DNA of 35,198 nt from Candidatus Faecivicinus avistercoris. GTDB taxonomy: Bacteria > Bacillota > Clostridia > Christensenellales > Aristaeellaceae. Where the stretch lies: NCBI GenBank assembly GCA_018716805.1, contig DVJL01000144.1, positions 1-35,198 on the forward strand, read 5' to 3'. Each line of letters begins with the position of its first letter. Positions within the stretch are counted from its first letter, which is position 1. Shown piece after piece: positions 15,848 to 23,279 of the stretch. A program made the translations under genes and the position numbers. A model generated the notes under the pieces. It was not told the origin of the DNA, did no database searches, and saw only the letters and a list, made by a program, of their open reading frames with translations.

Positions 15848-15882
15848 AAAACGCGCCCCCGAAACGGCGTTTCGGAGGCGCG
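15848..15882 (-). terminator. Terminator of the metal ATPase operon
   Basis: Long interrupted stem CGCGCC-CCGAAAC with GTTTCGG-GGCGCG; read on the minus strand it ends GCGCGTTTTCC. It lies 19 bases after the ATPase stop codon. Confidence 0.75.
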
Positions 15883-15900
15883 GCAGATCCAACCCATCCC

Positions 15901-17787
15901 TCAGAGGTTCTTGACAAACAGCGCGCGAATGGCGTTGAGCACGGCGATCACCATCACGCCGACATCGGCAAAGATCGCGAGCCACATGTTGGCAATGCCC
16001 AGCGCGCCGAGCGCGAGGCAGATCAGCTTGACGCCGATGGCGAACACAATGTTCTGATAGACGATCCTCAGGCACTTGCGCGAAATCCGGATCGCCTTGG
16101 CGATCTTCAGCGGATCGTCGTCCATGAGCACGACGTCGGCGGCCTCGATGGCGGCATCGGAGCCCAGCGCGCCCATCGCAATGCCGATGTCGGCCCGCCG
16201 CAGCACCGGCGCGTCGTTGATGCCGTCGCCGACGAACGCCAACTTCTCGCGCTCCGGCTTTGCGCTCAGGATCTCCTCCACCTTCGCGACCTTGTCCGCG
16301 GGGAGCAGCTCGCTGTGGATCTCGTCGATGCCGAGTTCGGCGCCGACCTGATCGGCCACCTTCTTCGCGTCGCCGGTGAGCATCACCGTCCGGCGCATGC
16401 CCGACGCCTTCAGCGACTGGACGGCCGTCTGCGCGGTCGGCTTGAGGACGTCGGAGATCACGATGTGGCCGGCGTACTGGCCGTCGATCGCCATGTGAAT
16501 GATCGTGCCCGTGCTGTGGCAGGGAATGAACGGCACGTTCAGCTGGTTCATGAGCTTGTCGTTTCCGACGGCCACCTCGCGGCCATCGACCTTCGCAACG
16601 ACGCCGTTGCCGCTGATCTCCCGGATGTCCGAAACGCGGCTTCGGTCGATCTCCCGGCCATACGCCTTGCGTAGGCTCTTGCTGATCGGATGCGACGACG
16701 CGCTCTCCGCCAGCGCCGCGTACTCCAGCAGCTTGGCGTTCTCCATCTCGCTGTGATGGATGCCGCTGACCTCGAACACGCCCTGCGTCAGCGTGCCGGT
16801 CTTGTCGAACACGACGATCTTCGTCTGAGAGAGCGTCTCCAGATAGTTGGAGCCCTTCACCAACACGCCCGCGTTGCTCGCGCCGCCGATGCCGGCGAAG
16901 AACGAGAGCGGAATCGAAATCACCAGCGCGCACGGGCACGAGATGACGAGGAACGTCAGCGCGCGGTAGATCCACGTCCCCCACTGCGCCGGAGCGCCCA
17001 AGAACAGCATCCGCACCACCGGCGGCAGCAGCGCCAGCGCCAGCGCCGCGATGCAGACCGCGGGCGTGTACACGCGGGCGAACTTCGAGATGAAGTCCTC
17101 CGATTTCGACTTGCGCGAGGAGGCGTTTTCCACCAGATCGAGGATCTTCGAGACCGTCGATTCGCCGAATTCCTTCGTCGTCTCGATCTTCAGCACGCCG
17201 GTCATGTTGATGCAGCCGCTGATGATCTCATCCCCCACCCTGACCTCGCGCGGCAGGCTCTCGCCGGTCAGCGCGGCGGTGTTCAGCGTCGATTCGCCCT
17301 GCACCACCTTGCCGTCGATCGGCACCTTCTCGCCCGGCTGCACGACGATCACGCCGCCGACCTCCACCTCGTCCGGATCGACGCGCTCGAGCCTGCCGTC
17401 CCGCTCGACGTTGGCATAGTCCGGCCGGATGTCCATCAGCTCGCTGATGTTGCGGCGGCTCTTGCCCACGGCGTAGCTCTGAAACCACTCGCCGATCTGG
17501 TAAAACAGCATGACCGCCACGGCCTCGAGGTAATCGCCGCTGCGCTCATACAGCGCCAGCCCAATGGCGCCCACGGTCGCAATGGCCATCAGGAAATTCT
17601 CGTCGAACACCTGCCGGTTCCGGATGCCCTTGAGCGCCTTGATCAGGATGTCGTATCCCACCGTCAGATACGGCGCCATGTACAGCACAAACCTCAGCCA
17701 GCCCGTCGCCGGAATGAAATTCAGCACCACCAGCATCGCCGCCGCCGCAAGGATGCGCGCCAGCATGATCTTCTGCTTTCTTCTCAC
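15901..17787 (-). CDS. cadA: Heavy-metal translocating P1B-type ATPase (Zn/Cd-type)
   Basis: Membrane pump that uses ATP to export soft divalent metals, probably Zn, Cd or Pb. The CPC metal-transport motif is in VISCPCALVIS (near residue 285). The phosphorylation site is DKTGTLT (near 330), followed by SASSHPISKSL (HP motif), MLTGDAKK and GDGINDAPVL. An actuator-domain TGES is present. The protein has 628 residues and lacks the N-terminal metal-binding domain common in CadA; that domain is encoded separately just upstream in the operon. The frame is open to a TTG at 17805, but GTG 17787 has AAGGGG nine bases before it and is preferred. The upstream ArsR regulator and the CPC motif both fit Zn/Cd. 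It ends at a strong terminator. Confidence 0.9.
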   Translation of the reverse strand: MRRKQKIMLARILAAAAMLVVLNFIPATGWLRFVLYMAPYLTVGYDILIKALKGIRNRQVFDENFLMAIATVGAIGLALYERSGDYLEAVAVMLFYQIGEWFQSYAVGKSRRNISELMDIRPDYANVERDGRLERVDPDEVEVGGVIVVQPGEKVPIDGKVVQGESTLNTAALTGESLPREVRVGDEIISGCINMTGVLKIETTKEFGESTVSKILDLVENASSRKSKSEDFISKFARVYTPAVCIAALALALLPPVVRMLFLGAPAQWGTWIYRALTFLVISCPCALVISIPLSFFAGIGGASNAGVLVKGSNYLETLSQTKIVVFDKTGTLTQGVFEVSGIHHSEMENAKLLEYAALAESASSHPISKSLRKAYGREIDRSRVSDIREISGNGVVAKVDGREVAVGNDKLMNQLNVPFIPCHSTGTIIHMAIDGQYAGHIVISDVLKPTAQTAVQSLKASGMRRTVMLTGDAKKVADQVGAELGIDEIHSELLPADKVAKVEEILSAKPEREKLAFVGDGINDAPVLRRADIGIAMGALGSDAAIEAADVVLMDDDPLKIAKAIRISRKCLRIVYQNIVFAIGVKLICLALGALGIANMWLAIFADVGVMVIAVLNAIRALFVKNL

Positions 17788-17837
17788 AACGACCGTCCCC
17801 TTCAAGCGCCGCCGTTTCCAGCGGCATCAATTCAATA

Positions 17838-17859
17838 AATAATTATCTGTTTAATTATT
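17838..17859. promoter_or_regulatory. AT-rich inverted repeat between the HMA and ATPase genes
   Basis: AATAATTA (17838-17845) and TAATTATT (17852-17859) around TCTGTT. Perfect 8-bp arms in an otherwise GC-rich operon; it could be a second regulator site or an mRNA hairpin. Confidence 0.4.
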
Positions 17860-17871
17860 CTGTGGAATGCG

Positions 17872-17905
17872 GCGCCCCTGAATCCGCCTGCGTCTTCAGG
17901 GGCGC
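17872..17905 (-). terminator. Intercistronic hairpin after the HMA gene
   Basis: GCGCCCCTGAA (17872-17882) pairs perfectly with TTCAGGGGCGC (17895-17905). No T-run follows on the minus strand, so it may be a partial terminator or an mRNA-stabilising stem that lets the small HMA gene be expressed more than the ATPase. Confidence 0.5.
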
Positions 17906-17924
17906 GCCTGCAACGTTCGAAAGC

Positions 17925-18143
17925 TCAGAGATAGACCTCGCAGTCGTCCTCGACCCGCTTGCAATTCCGGCGAACCTCCTGCATGACCGCCTTGGGGTCG
18001 GCGCCCTCGTCAAACTCGACGACCATCTTCAGCGCCATGAAGTTCACCACCGCGCTCTTCACGCCCGCCGTGTTCTGCGCGGCGCTCTCCATCTTGTTGG
18101 CGCAGTTCGCACAATCGACGTCGATCTTATAGGTCTTTTTCAT
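17925..18143 (-). CDS. Stand-alone HMA-domain metal-binding protein
   Basis: 72-residue heavy-metal-associated domain of the beta-alpha-beta-beta-alpha-beta ferredoxin-like type. The metal site is CANC (residues 10-15, DCANCANKMESAAQ), the usual C-x-x-C in the first loop; a conserved phenylalanine or hydrophobic stretch follows (AVVNFMALKMVVEF). It has no signal peptide, so it is a cytosolic metallochaperone or a detached N-terminal domain of the downstream P-type ATPase, which lacks one. Good ribosome site (AAAGGAGAT). It is the first gene of the minus-strand operon, reading from the promoter at 18207-18235. Confidence 0.88.
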   Translation of the reverse strand: MKKTYKIDVDCANCANKMESAAQNTAGVKSAVVNFMALKMVVEFDEGADPKAVMQEVRRNCKRVEDDCEVYL

Positions 18144-18178
18144 GGAAAAGATCTCCTTTCAGCGTGTTTTTCAAAAAC

Positions 18179-18198
18179 GATTAAGCAATCGTTTAATC
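18179..18198. promoter_or_regulatory. Candidate ArsR operator
   Basis: GATTAA-N8-TTAATC imperfect palindrome, starting nine bases downstream of the -10 of the metal-operon promoter, where a bound ArsR dimer would block transcription. Arm size and AT-rich character fit ArsR/SmtB sites. Confidence 0.5.
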
Positions 18199-18206
18199 AC
18201 AGTATT

Positions 18207-18235
18207 ATCATACGCCAAAGCGGCCCGCGCGTCAA
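18207..18235 (-). promoter_or_regulatory. Promoter of the HMA-ATPase operon
   Basis: Minus strand: TTGACG (18235-18230), 17-base spacer, TATGAT (18212-18207). Confidence 0.75.
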
Positions 18236-18258
18236 TCCCCCGGCGCGCGATTCTGCCG

Positions 18259-18300
18259 TTTGGGCAAAAGGTTCTTCCATTTGGGCAAAAAGCGATTCCA
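18259..18300. repeat. Tandem 21-base repeat between divergent promoters
   Basis: Two adjacent units, 18259-18279 and 18280-18300, both starting TTTGGGCAAAA and ending TTCCA (17 of 21 identical). They lie between the divergent metal-operon and arsR promoters, spaced two helical turns apart, so they may be regulator sites, for instance for the AraC protein, which as a family favours direct repeats. Confidence 0.5.
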
Positions 18301-18324
18301 TAATCGCCGCCGATGTGATACAAT
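18296..18324 (+). promoter_or_regulatory. Extended -10 promoter of arsR
   Basis: TACAAT (18319-18324) preceded by TGTGA (TGn extension); a poor -35 TTCCAT (18296-18301) at 17 bases. The -35 overlaps the end of the tandem repeat, which would suit control by an activator. Confidence 0.55.
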
Positions 18325-18345
18325 AGGAAAAAAGGAGGGAGTCCG

Positions 18346-18723
18346 ATGCCAAACGCACCGCTGCCACACGACCACAACCAGCCCATCGAATGGGCGCCGG
18401 AGCGCATCCCGAGCGTCGACAATTTTCAGACGGTGGCCGACATCTTCAAGCAGCTCGGCGACGGCAGCCGCATCCGCATCTTCTGGCTGCTCTGCCACTG
18501 CGAGGAGTGCGTCGTCAACCTGTCGGCGATGGTGAACATGAGCAGCCCGGCGGTGTCGCACCATCTTCGGCAGCTCAAGGCGGGCGGCCTGATCACCAGC
18601 CGCCGCGAGGGCAAGGAGGTCTACTACCGGGCCACGCTGACCCAGCAGGCGCAGCTGCTGCATCACATGATCGAAGATCTCGTGGAGATCGCCTGTCCGA
18701 CGGACGGCGAAGGCGCGCCGTGA
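18346..18723 (+). CDS. ArsR/SmtB-family metal-responsive repressor
   Basis: 125-residue winged-helix repressor that releases DNA when metal binds. The DNA-binding helices are VVNLSAMVNMSSPAVSHHLRQLKAGGLI (about 58-85), followed by the wing TSRREGKEVYYRA. The stretch LLCHCEECVVNL (about 48-59) places three cysteines and a histidine in the position of the ELCVCD metal box of CadC-type members, in keeping with Cd, Pb or Zn sensing. The N-terminal extension is rich in His, Asn and Pro (HDHNQP) and may add ligands. Very good ribosome site (AAAGGAGGG). Divergent from the ATPase operon; its stop overlaps the start of the AraC gene by four bases. Confidence 0.9.
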   Translation: MPNAPLPHDHNQPIEWAPERIPSVDNFQTVADIFKQLGDGSRIRIFWLLCHCEECVVNLSAMVNMSSPAVSHHLRQLKAGGLITSRREGKEVYYRATLTQQAQLLHHMIEDLVEIACPTDGEGAP

Positions 18724-19688
18724 AGTGCGCGGAAGCAGCGCGGATCGAGGCCGCGCTTCGCGACATTCCGGACGGCACGCTCGAAATCCTGCCTCGCGGC
18801 GGCTCCGCCATCGACGCCCGCACCGACGGCAGAGGGCGCATGGAAACCGTGGCGGTGTTCCCGGGCATCGAAGCCGCCTTTACCGCCTTCCTCGGCGCGG
18901 GCGTCGAGCTGCGGCACGAGCCGCGCGTCTCCGTGCTCGAGGTCTATCACTGCCGCTGCGGCCGCGTCGGCTGGAACATGCCCGACGGCACGGCGATCTA
19001 CCTCGGGGCGGGCGACCTGTCGCTGCACGGCATGGCGCGCTGCGCGGTTTCGTCGATGGTATTTCCGCTGGGGTACTCGGAGGGACTCTCGCTGGCCATC
19101 GACCTCGATGCGCTGTCCTCGGAGTGCCCGGACATCCTGCGGGACGCCGGCTTCCGGCCATGCGCGCTGCGCGAAAAGCTGCTGGACCGCAGCCCGATTA
19201 CGATTCCAGCCTGCCCTGCCGTCGAGGGCATCTTTGAGCCGGTCTACGCCGCGCCGCCCGCGCTGCGCGCGCCATGGCTGAAACTGAAGGCGCAGGAGCT
19301 TCTGCTCTATCTGAGCGGCTTTCAGCCCGCCGCAAGCGAGCCGGCGCGCGTCTACGCGCAGCAGACCGAGCAGATCCGCGAGGTGCACCGTCTGCTGACC
19401 ACGCATCTGGATCAGCGGCTGACCATCGAGGAGCTGTCCAAGCGGTTCCTCATCAACACCTCCGCGCTGAAGGAGGGGTTCAAGGCGGTCTACGGCGCGC
19501 CCATCGCGACCTACATGAAGGAAGCCCGGATCCGCCGCGCTATGCAGCTCTTGCGCGAGACGGACGACACCGTCGCCACCATCGCCGCGCAGGTCGGCTA
19601 CGAATCGCAGGGAAAGTTTGCGCAGGCCTTCAAGGACATCGCACACATGCTCCCCACGGAATACCGCCGCGCCCATCGAACCCCATAG
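18720..19688 (+). CDS. AraC-family transcriptional regulator coupled to arsR
   Basis: 322 residues. The C-terminal two-helix-turn-helix DNA-binding domain is complete (about 225-315): RLTIEELSKRFLINTSALKEGFKAVYG, then MKEARIRRAMQLLRETDDTVATIAAQVGYESQGKFAQAFKDI. The N-terminal sensor part is not of a type I can name; it contains a Cys/His-rich spot (EVYHCRCGRVGW, about 77-88) and GDLSLHGMARCAVS, which might bind a ligand or metal. The frame is open much further upstream, but GTG 18720 overlaps the arsR stop as GTGA, the same coupling seen elsewhere in this window, and the earlier part is antisense-like. It is co-expressed with arsR and followed by a terminator at 19756. A regulatory role in metal homeostasis is inference. 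Confidence 0.82.
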   Translation: MKCAEAARIEAALRDIPDGTLEILPRGGSAIDARTDGRGRMETVAVFPGIEAAFTAFLGAGVELRHEPRVSVLEVYHCRCGRVGWNMPDGTAIYLGAGDLSLHGMARCAVSSMVFPLGYSEGLSLAIDLDALSSECPDILRDAGFRPCALREKLLDRSPITIPACPAVEGIFEPVYAAPPALRAPWLKLKAQELLLYLSGFQPAASEPARVYAQQTEQIREVHRLLTTHLDQRLTIEELSKRFLINTSALKEGFKAVYGAPIATYMKEARIRRAMQLLRETDDTVATIAAQVGYESQGKFAQAFKDIAHMLPTEYRRAHRTP

Positions 19689-19755
19689 ATTGCATCGAAA
19701 CACGAGAGAAACGTGCCGCCGGAGATGCCATCCGCACGCCTGTCCCAGACAAGCC

Positions 19756-19790
19756 AAGCGGCGGACGCTCTGTTTGCATCCGCCGCTTTT
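19756..19790 (+). terminator. Terminator of arsR-araC
   Basis: AAGCGGCGGA (19756-19765) pairs perfectly with TCCGCCGCTT (19779-19788), followed by TTGTCTCTT. Confidence 0.8.
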
Positions 19791-19840
19791 GTCTCTTCCG
19801 CGCCGCCGCGCAGCCCCGATGTCTCCTCTTCTTCGCGGAA

Positions 19841-21667
19841 TCAGCCGGCCGGATCGGGGGTGGGAACCGGGGCGACGACCGCCTCCAGCGGCTCCGCGAG
19901 GATCTCATCCAGCGGACTGACGTCGGTCGCAAGCAGCAGCGTCTTGGCCAGCGGCGCATTGTCGGTGATGATGCCGTCCACGCCCAGCGAGATCAGCCAC
20001 TCCATTCGCGCCTCGTCGTTGACCGTCCAGACAAACACGTCCTTATCCTGCCGGTGAAGCATGTTGACGACGCTTTCGTTGGTGAAATCATAGTCGATGC
20101 TGAAGAAGTCCGCGGCGCTGAGCGTCGCATACTCCCCCAGCGCAAACGACAGGATATAGCCGCAGCGCGTGTCCGGCGAGAGCTGCTTGAACTCGCGCAG
20201 CATTCGATAGGACGGCGACTGGATCGCGCAGCGGTCCAGGCACTGGCATTCGGTGAGAATTTCATACACCGCGCTCGCGAGATCGGGGTTGTGCCCGTTG
20301 TTCTTCAGCTCAATCAGGAAGTTCGCCGTCGGATCGCACAGCGTCAATACCTCGTAAAGCGTCGGCGGGCACTCGCCCGTCAGCGGCGAGGACAGCTCGC
20401 GCACCTCCTCGTAGTTCATCTCCCAGACGAAGCGGTCGACGCCAAACACGCGGCGAAACGTATTGTCGTGCGTGACCACGACGACGCCGTCCGCCGTCTG
20501 CTGCACATCCAGCTCGACATAGTCGACGCCCAGATCGATCGCCGCGCGAAAGGCGGTGATCGTGTTCTCGTCGGCCTCTTCCGTATAGCCGCGATGCGCG
20601 ACGACCAGCGTCGAAGAACCCGCGACGTATTCCAGCGCATTCATGCGGACGAGCGCGGGGCGCAGCGCCGTGTCATACAGCACCACGGCCGCCACGCACA
20701 GGGCGGCGACGGCATAAAACGTGACGGCGTTCATGCGCCGGGCGTTCTTCCGCACGGGCAGCGTCTGCGCGGGAACCGGCTCGCCCATGCGCGCCTTGCG
20801 GCAGTAGTAGACGGCGCTGATGTACGCATAGGCAGCAATGGAGGGCAGAGCGCTCTTGACGAAGCTGAGCACGATATTGAACGGCAACATGATGCGGTAT
20901 TGCGCATTCAGATCGTCTGCAATCCGCCCGATCAGCGTCTCCAAACCCGCGGTCAACAGCGCCGAACCGCCAAACACCGCGGCGCAGACGACGGCCACCC
21001 AGGCGATCAGCCCGCAAAGGCCGCGCAGGCGCACGCCGCGGCTCATGCCCAGCGCCTTCCGAACGGCCGATCCCGCATCGCGGTTCTCCAGCGCATAATA
21101 CTGAAACGCGCACATCGCCAGCCCGACCGCCGCCAGCGCCGCGGCCAGATAAGCGGCGACCGCGAGGACATAGGGAAAGCTCAGCGCATATTCCGCCAGC
21201 GCCCGCCACGGCAGGTGAATCAGCCGCAGGGGGCTCGTGTTCGTCGGCAGCTGCGCGATCGGCACAAGAAACGCCATAAACAGCAACAGCAGGAGATTTC
21301 TCGGCCGCAGAATTCGCGCCGCATCGCGCAGCCCTTCGCGGATGAGCTGGACGATCGTCGGCGTGCCGTGCAGCTCGGCGGCGTGGAGACAGGTGACGAG
21401 CCCGGTGACCTCGATGGTCGTCGTCAGCGCAAACGCCACGTGAATCGCCGCGGAACACGCGAGCATCAGCGGATCCGTCAGGAAGCGTCCGAGGTTTTCG
21501 GCGGTCAGGTAGTTCAGCCCCGTCCAGCGCAGGCAGCTGTTGAACAGCCACTGGCATGCGGGAAATACGATAAACGCCGCAAACAGCCGAAACAGGATCT
21601 CAAACAAAAACAGCGTCTTCCAGCCGCCTCGAACGAGTGAAAACGCGCGTTTGAGAATCCCCTTCAT
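19841..21667 (-). CDS. Membrane-anchored glycerophosphodiester phosphodiesterase
   Basis: 608 residues. The first about 340 form a multi-span membrane domain (GPDPase_memb type) with several long hydrophobic segments such as TLFLFEILFRLFAAFIVF, LLLLLFMAFLVPIAQL and GLCGLIAWVAVVCAAVFG. The C-terminal catalytic GDPD domain (about 355-590) has VVAHRGYTEEADENTITAF, YVELDVQQTADGVVVVTHD (metal and catalytic Glu, Asp, His) and later NFLIELKNNG and GVDGIITDNAPL. It cleaves glycerophosphodiesters, for example from phospholipid or teichoic-acid turnover, to glycerol 3-phosphate and an alcohol. ATG 21667 was chosen over the overlapping GTG 21679 because GGAGG sits at 21683-21679. Own promoter at 21694-21722. 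Runs convergent to araC. Confidence 0.88.
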   Translation of the reverse strand: MKGILKRAFSLVRGGWKTLFLFEILFRLFAAFIVFPACQWLFNSCLRWTGLNYLTAENLGRFLTDPLMLACSAAIHVAFALTTTIEVTGLVTCLHAAELHGTPTIVQLIREGLRDAARILRPRNLLLLLFMAFLVPIAQLPTNTSPLRLIHLPWRALAEYALSFPYVLAVAAYLAAALAAVGLAMCAFQYYALENRDAGSAVRKALGMSRGVRLRGLCGLIAWVAVVCAAVFGGSALLTAGLETLIGRIADDLNAQYRIMLPFNIVLSFVKSALPSIAAYAYISAVYYCRKARMGEPVPAQTLPVRKNARRMNAVTFYAVAALCVAAVVLYDTALRPALVRMNALEYVAGSSTLVVAHRGYTEEADENTITAFRAAIDLGVDYVELDVQQTADGVVVVTHDNTFRRVFGVDRFVWEMNYEEVRELSSPLTGECPPTLYEVLTLCDPTANFLIELKNNGHNPDLASAVYEILTECQCLDRCAIQSPSYRMLREFKQLSPDTRCGYILSFALGEYATLSAADFFSIDYDFTNESVVNMLHRQDKDVFVWTVNDEARMEWLISLGVDGIITDNAPLAKTLLLATDVSPLDEILAEPLEAVVAPVPTPDPAG

Positions 21668-21693
21668 CGTGCAAAGCACCTCCGTAGAACTTC

Positions 21694-21722
21694 ATTATAC
21701 GTCCGCTGGGCAAAAAAATCAA
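21694..21722 (-). promoter_or_regulatory. Promoter of the glycerophosphodiesterase gene
   Basis: Minus strand: TTGATT (21722-21717), 17-base spacer, TATAAT (21699-21694). Confidence 0.8.
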
Positions 21723-21815
21723 GCGCCGCCCGGCGGAAAACCGCTGGACGGTGCAAAGCAAAGTTGGGCTGGAAATTCGCTCCAAGAAGCGGTGGATTTT
21801 CCCTCCCGGTCGCGC

Positions 21816-23279
21816 CTAAATCGAAAGCTGATCCGCGCGGTCCTCGGGAAGCACCTGCCAATACTCCACACCCATCGCGCCGCGGCAGAGCTGTACCCTG
21901 CACGGCTCGGCGAGCGAAAGCGTCTCGCAGACGGTGGGATCGGCGTAGAACCGCCGCACGGCATCGTCCATCGACACCTCTATCCAGCCGGGCGAAATGC
22001 GCAACGGCTGGACAAACGCCGTCCGCAGCACCTCTGTGTCAAACGCGTTCAGGCTCATCACCGCTCCGGGCGCATAGCCAACTAGGCAGGCGGCCAGCAC
22101 GAACGCCGCGATGCGCACGCGCCGCCGCCTTCGGCAGAGCAGCGCGCAGAACAGCGCCATCGCAACGGAAACGCCCACTGCGGGCAGGATCACCTGCCGC
22201 CAATCTGCGAGATTGACCCTTGCGTTCGCGAGCAACAGCGCCGTTCCCGGAACCAGCCACAGCAACTTCGAGACGCCAGGCCGTCCCAGCCGGCCCGTCG
22301 AGCGCGCCATGGCCAGCGCGCCCACAGGAAACACCGCCATATTCATCCAGAACAGCAGCCGGCTCTGGCGAATCCACCACAGCGTCGGCAGCAGCAGCGC
22401 CAGACAGCCGAGCAGCACCGACGCCATGAATCCCGCCGCGCCCTCAGACGCCTCATCGCGCGCATCCGGCGTGAAACCGCCCTCCGGGCGGACGTCAAAG
22501 GCTTCCTCCGAATCGCCGCATTCGGCAGATTTGCGGCAAATCTCCCCCTCCGGATTCCGTTCATCGAACCCGCAAGCCTCGCCGCAGGGAGAGGAAGTCG
22601 CTTCGACGGCGTCTCCTCTGGGCACCTCCGAACGATTTCCCGCCTCCGAGTTCCCACCTGACGCCTCCGAACAGTTCCCCGCATCTGCATCTCCGCCGGA
22701 CGTCTCTGAACGGCTCTCCGTCTCCATCTCTCCGCCGGACGCCTCCGAACGGTTCTCCGCTTCTGCGTCCCCGCCGGACGCCTCTAAATGGTTTCCCGCC
22801 TCTGCATCTCCGCCGGGCACCTCCGAACGATTTCCCGCCTCCGAGTTCCCACCAGACGCCTCCGAACGGCTCTCCGCCTCTGCGCGGCCATAGACCTGCG
22901 CGGCCCGCTCGCGGCCGCTCGCCCCGCCGGAAGGAATCTCCTCGCAGCGCAGGCGGACGCCCGAAAAGATTTCGAGCAGCGCGCCGTCGGGCAGGCGCTC
23001 GCTCATTCGCCAGACGCGCTCCGGGCCGGACCTCAGATGAAGCCACAGCTCGGTTTCGGCCGCGCCGCGCCGGACGCGCACCCAGTCGACCGCCGCCTTC
23101 GGCAGCACTTCTTCGCCCGACCCGGGGACAAACCGCGCGGGATCAATGGCGCGCCGGAGCGCGTGAAAGCTCCGCCGGTTGCCCAGCAGCACGATGTAGA
23201 ACCGGTCGTCCGTAGCGAAAATCTGCTCCACCCAACCGCCCGTGCGGTCAGCGATCAGGCTGGCGGCCAGCCGGATCAC
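21816..23279 (-). CDS. Five-helix membrane protein of unknown function with tandem repeats (paralogue 2)
   Basis: 487 residues, not a family I recognise. Order: a soluble N-terminal domain (about 1-112, ending LLEIFSGVRLRC) that may have a PH-like beta fold; a repeat array of 13-residue units (about 139-229) rich in Ser, Glu, Gly and Ala; an acidic linker; five hydrophobic helices (starting FMASVLLGCLALLLPTLWW and ending FVLAACLVGYAPGAVMSL); and a C-terminal soluble part. The layout, five helices, FSGxxLR before the membrane part and YAPG at the end of the last helix are shared with the upstream gene, so the two are tandem paralogues. GTG 23279 overlaps the upstream stop as GTGA and has GGAG five bases before; GTG 23285 is an alternative. 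No signal peptide is seen. Confidence 0.75.
   Translation of the reverse strand: MIRLAASLIADRTGGWVEQIFATDDRFYIVLLGNRRSFHALRRAIDPARFVPGSGEEVLPKAAVDWVRVRRGAAETELWLHLRSGPERVWRMSERLPDGALLEIFSGVRLRCEEIPSGGASGRERAAQVYGRAEAESRSEASGGNSEAGNRSEVPGGDAEAGNHLEASGGDAEAENRSEASGGEMETESRSETSGGDADAGNCSEASGGNSEAGNRSEVPRGDAVEATSSPCGEACGFDERNPEGEICRKSAECGDSEEAFDVRPEGGFTPDARDEASEGAAGFMASVLLGCLALLLPTLWWIRQSRLLFWMNMAVFPVGALAMARSTGRLGRPGVSKLLWLVPGTALLLANARVNLADWRQVILPAVGVSVAMALFCALLCRRRRRVRIAAFVLAACLVGYAPGAVMSLNAFDTEVLRTAFVQPLRISPGWIEVSMDDAVRRFYADPTVCETLSLAEPCRVQLCRGAMGVEYWQVLPEDRADQLSI
22608..22865 (-). repeat. In-frame 39-bp coding minisatellite
   Basis: About 6.6 tandem units of 39 bp encoding 13-residue repeats of the form SEASGGNSEAGNR, SEVPGGDAEAGNH, LEASGGDAEAENR, SEASGGEMETESR, SETSGGDADAGNC, SEASGGNSEAGNR. 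Unit 6 repeats unit 1 exactly at protein level and is followed by the same SEVP, which suggests recent segmental duplication. All units keep the frame, so copy-number change would alter linker length without breaking the protein. Confidence 0.9.

Noticed and set aside
19274..21640. A 788-codon plus-strand frame overlapping araC and opposite the glycerophosphodiesterase
   Set aside because: It overlaps two clear genes in other frames and crosses the araC terminator; composition is that of a shadow frame.
22608..22865. CRISPR-like repeat array
   Set aside because: Units are contiguous 39-bp tandem copies without spacers, lie in frame inside a gene and encode a regular 13-residue repeat.
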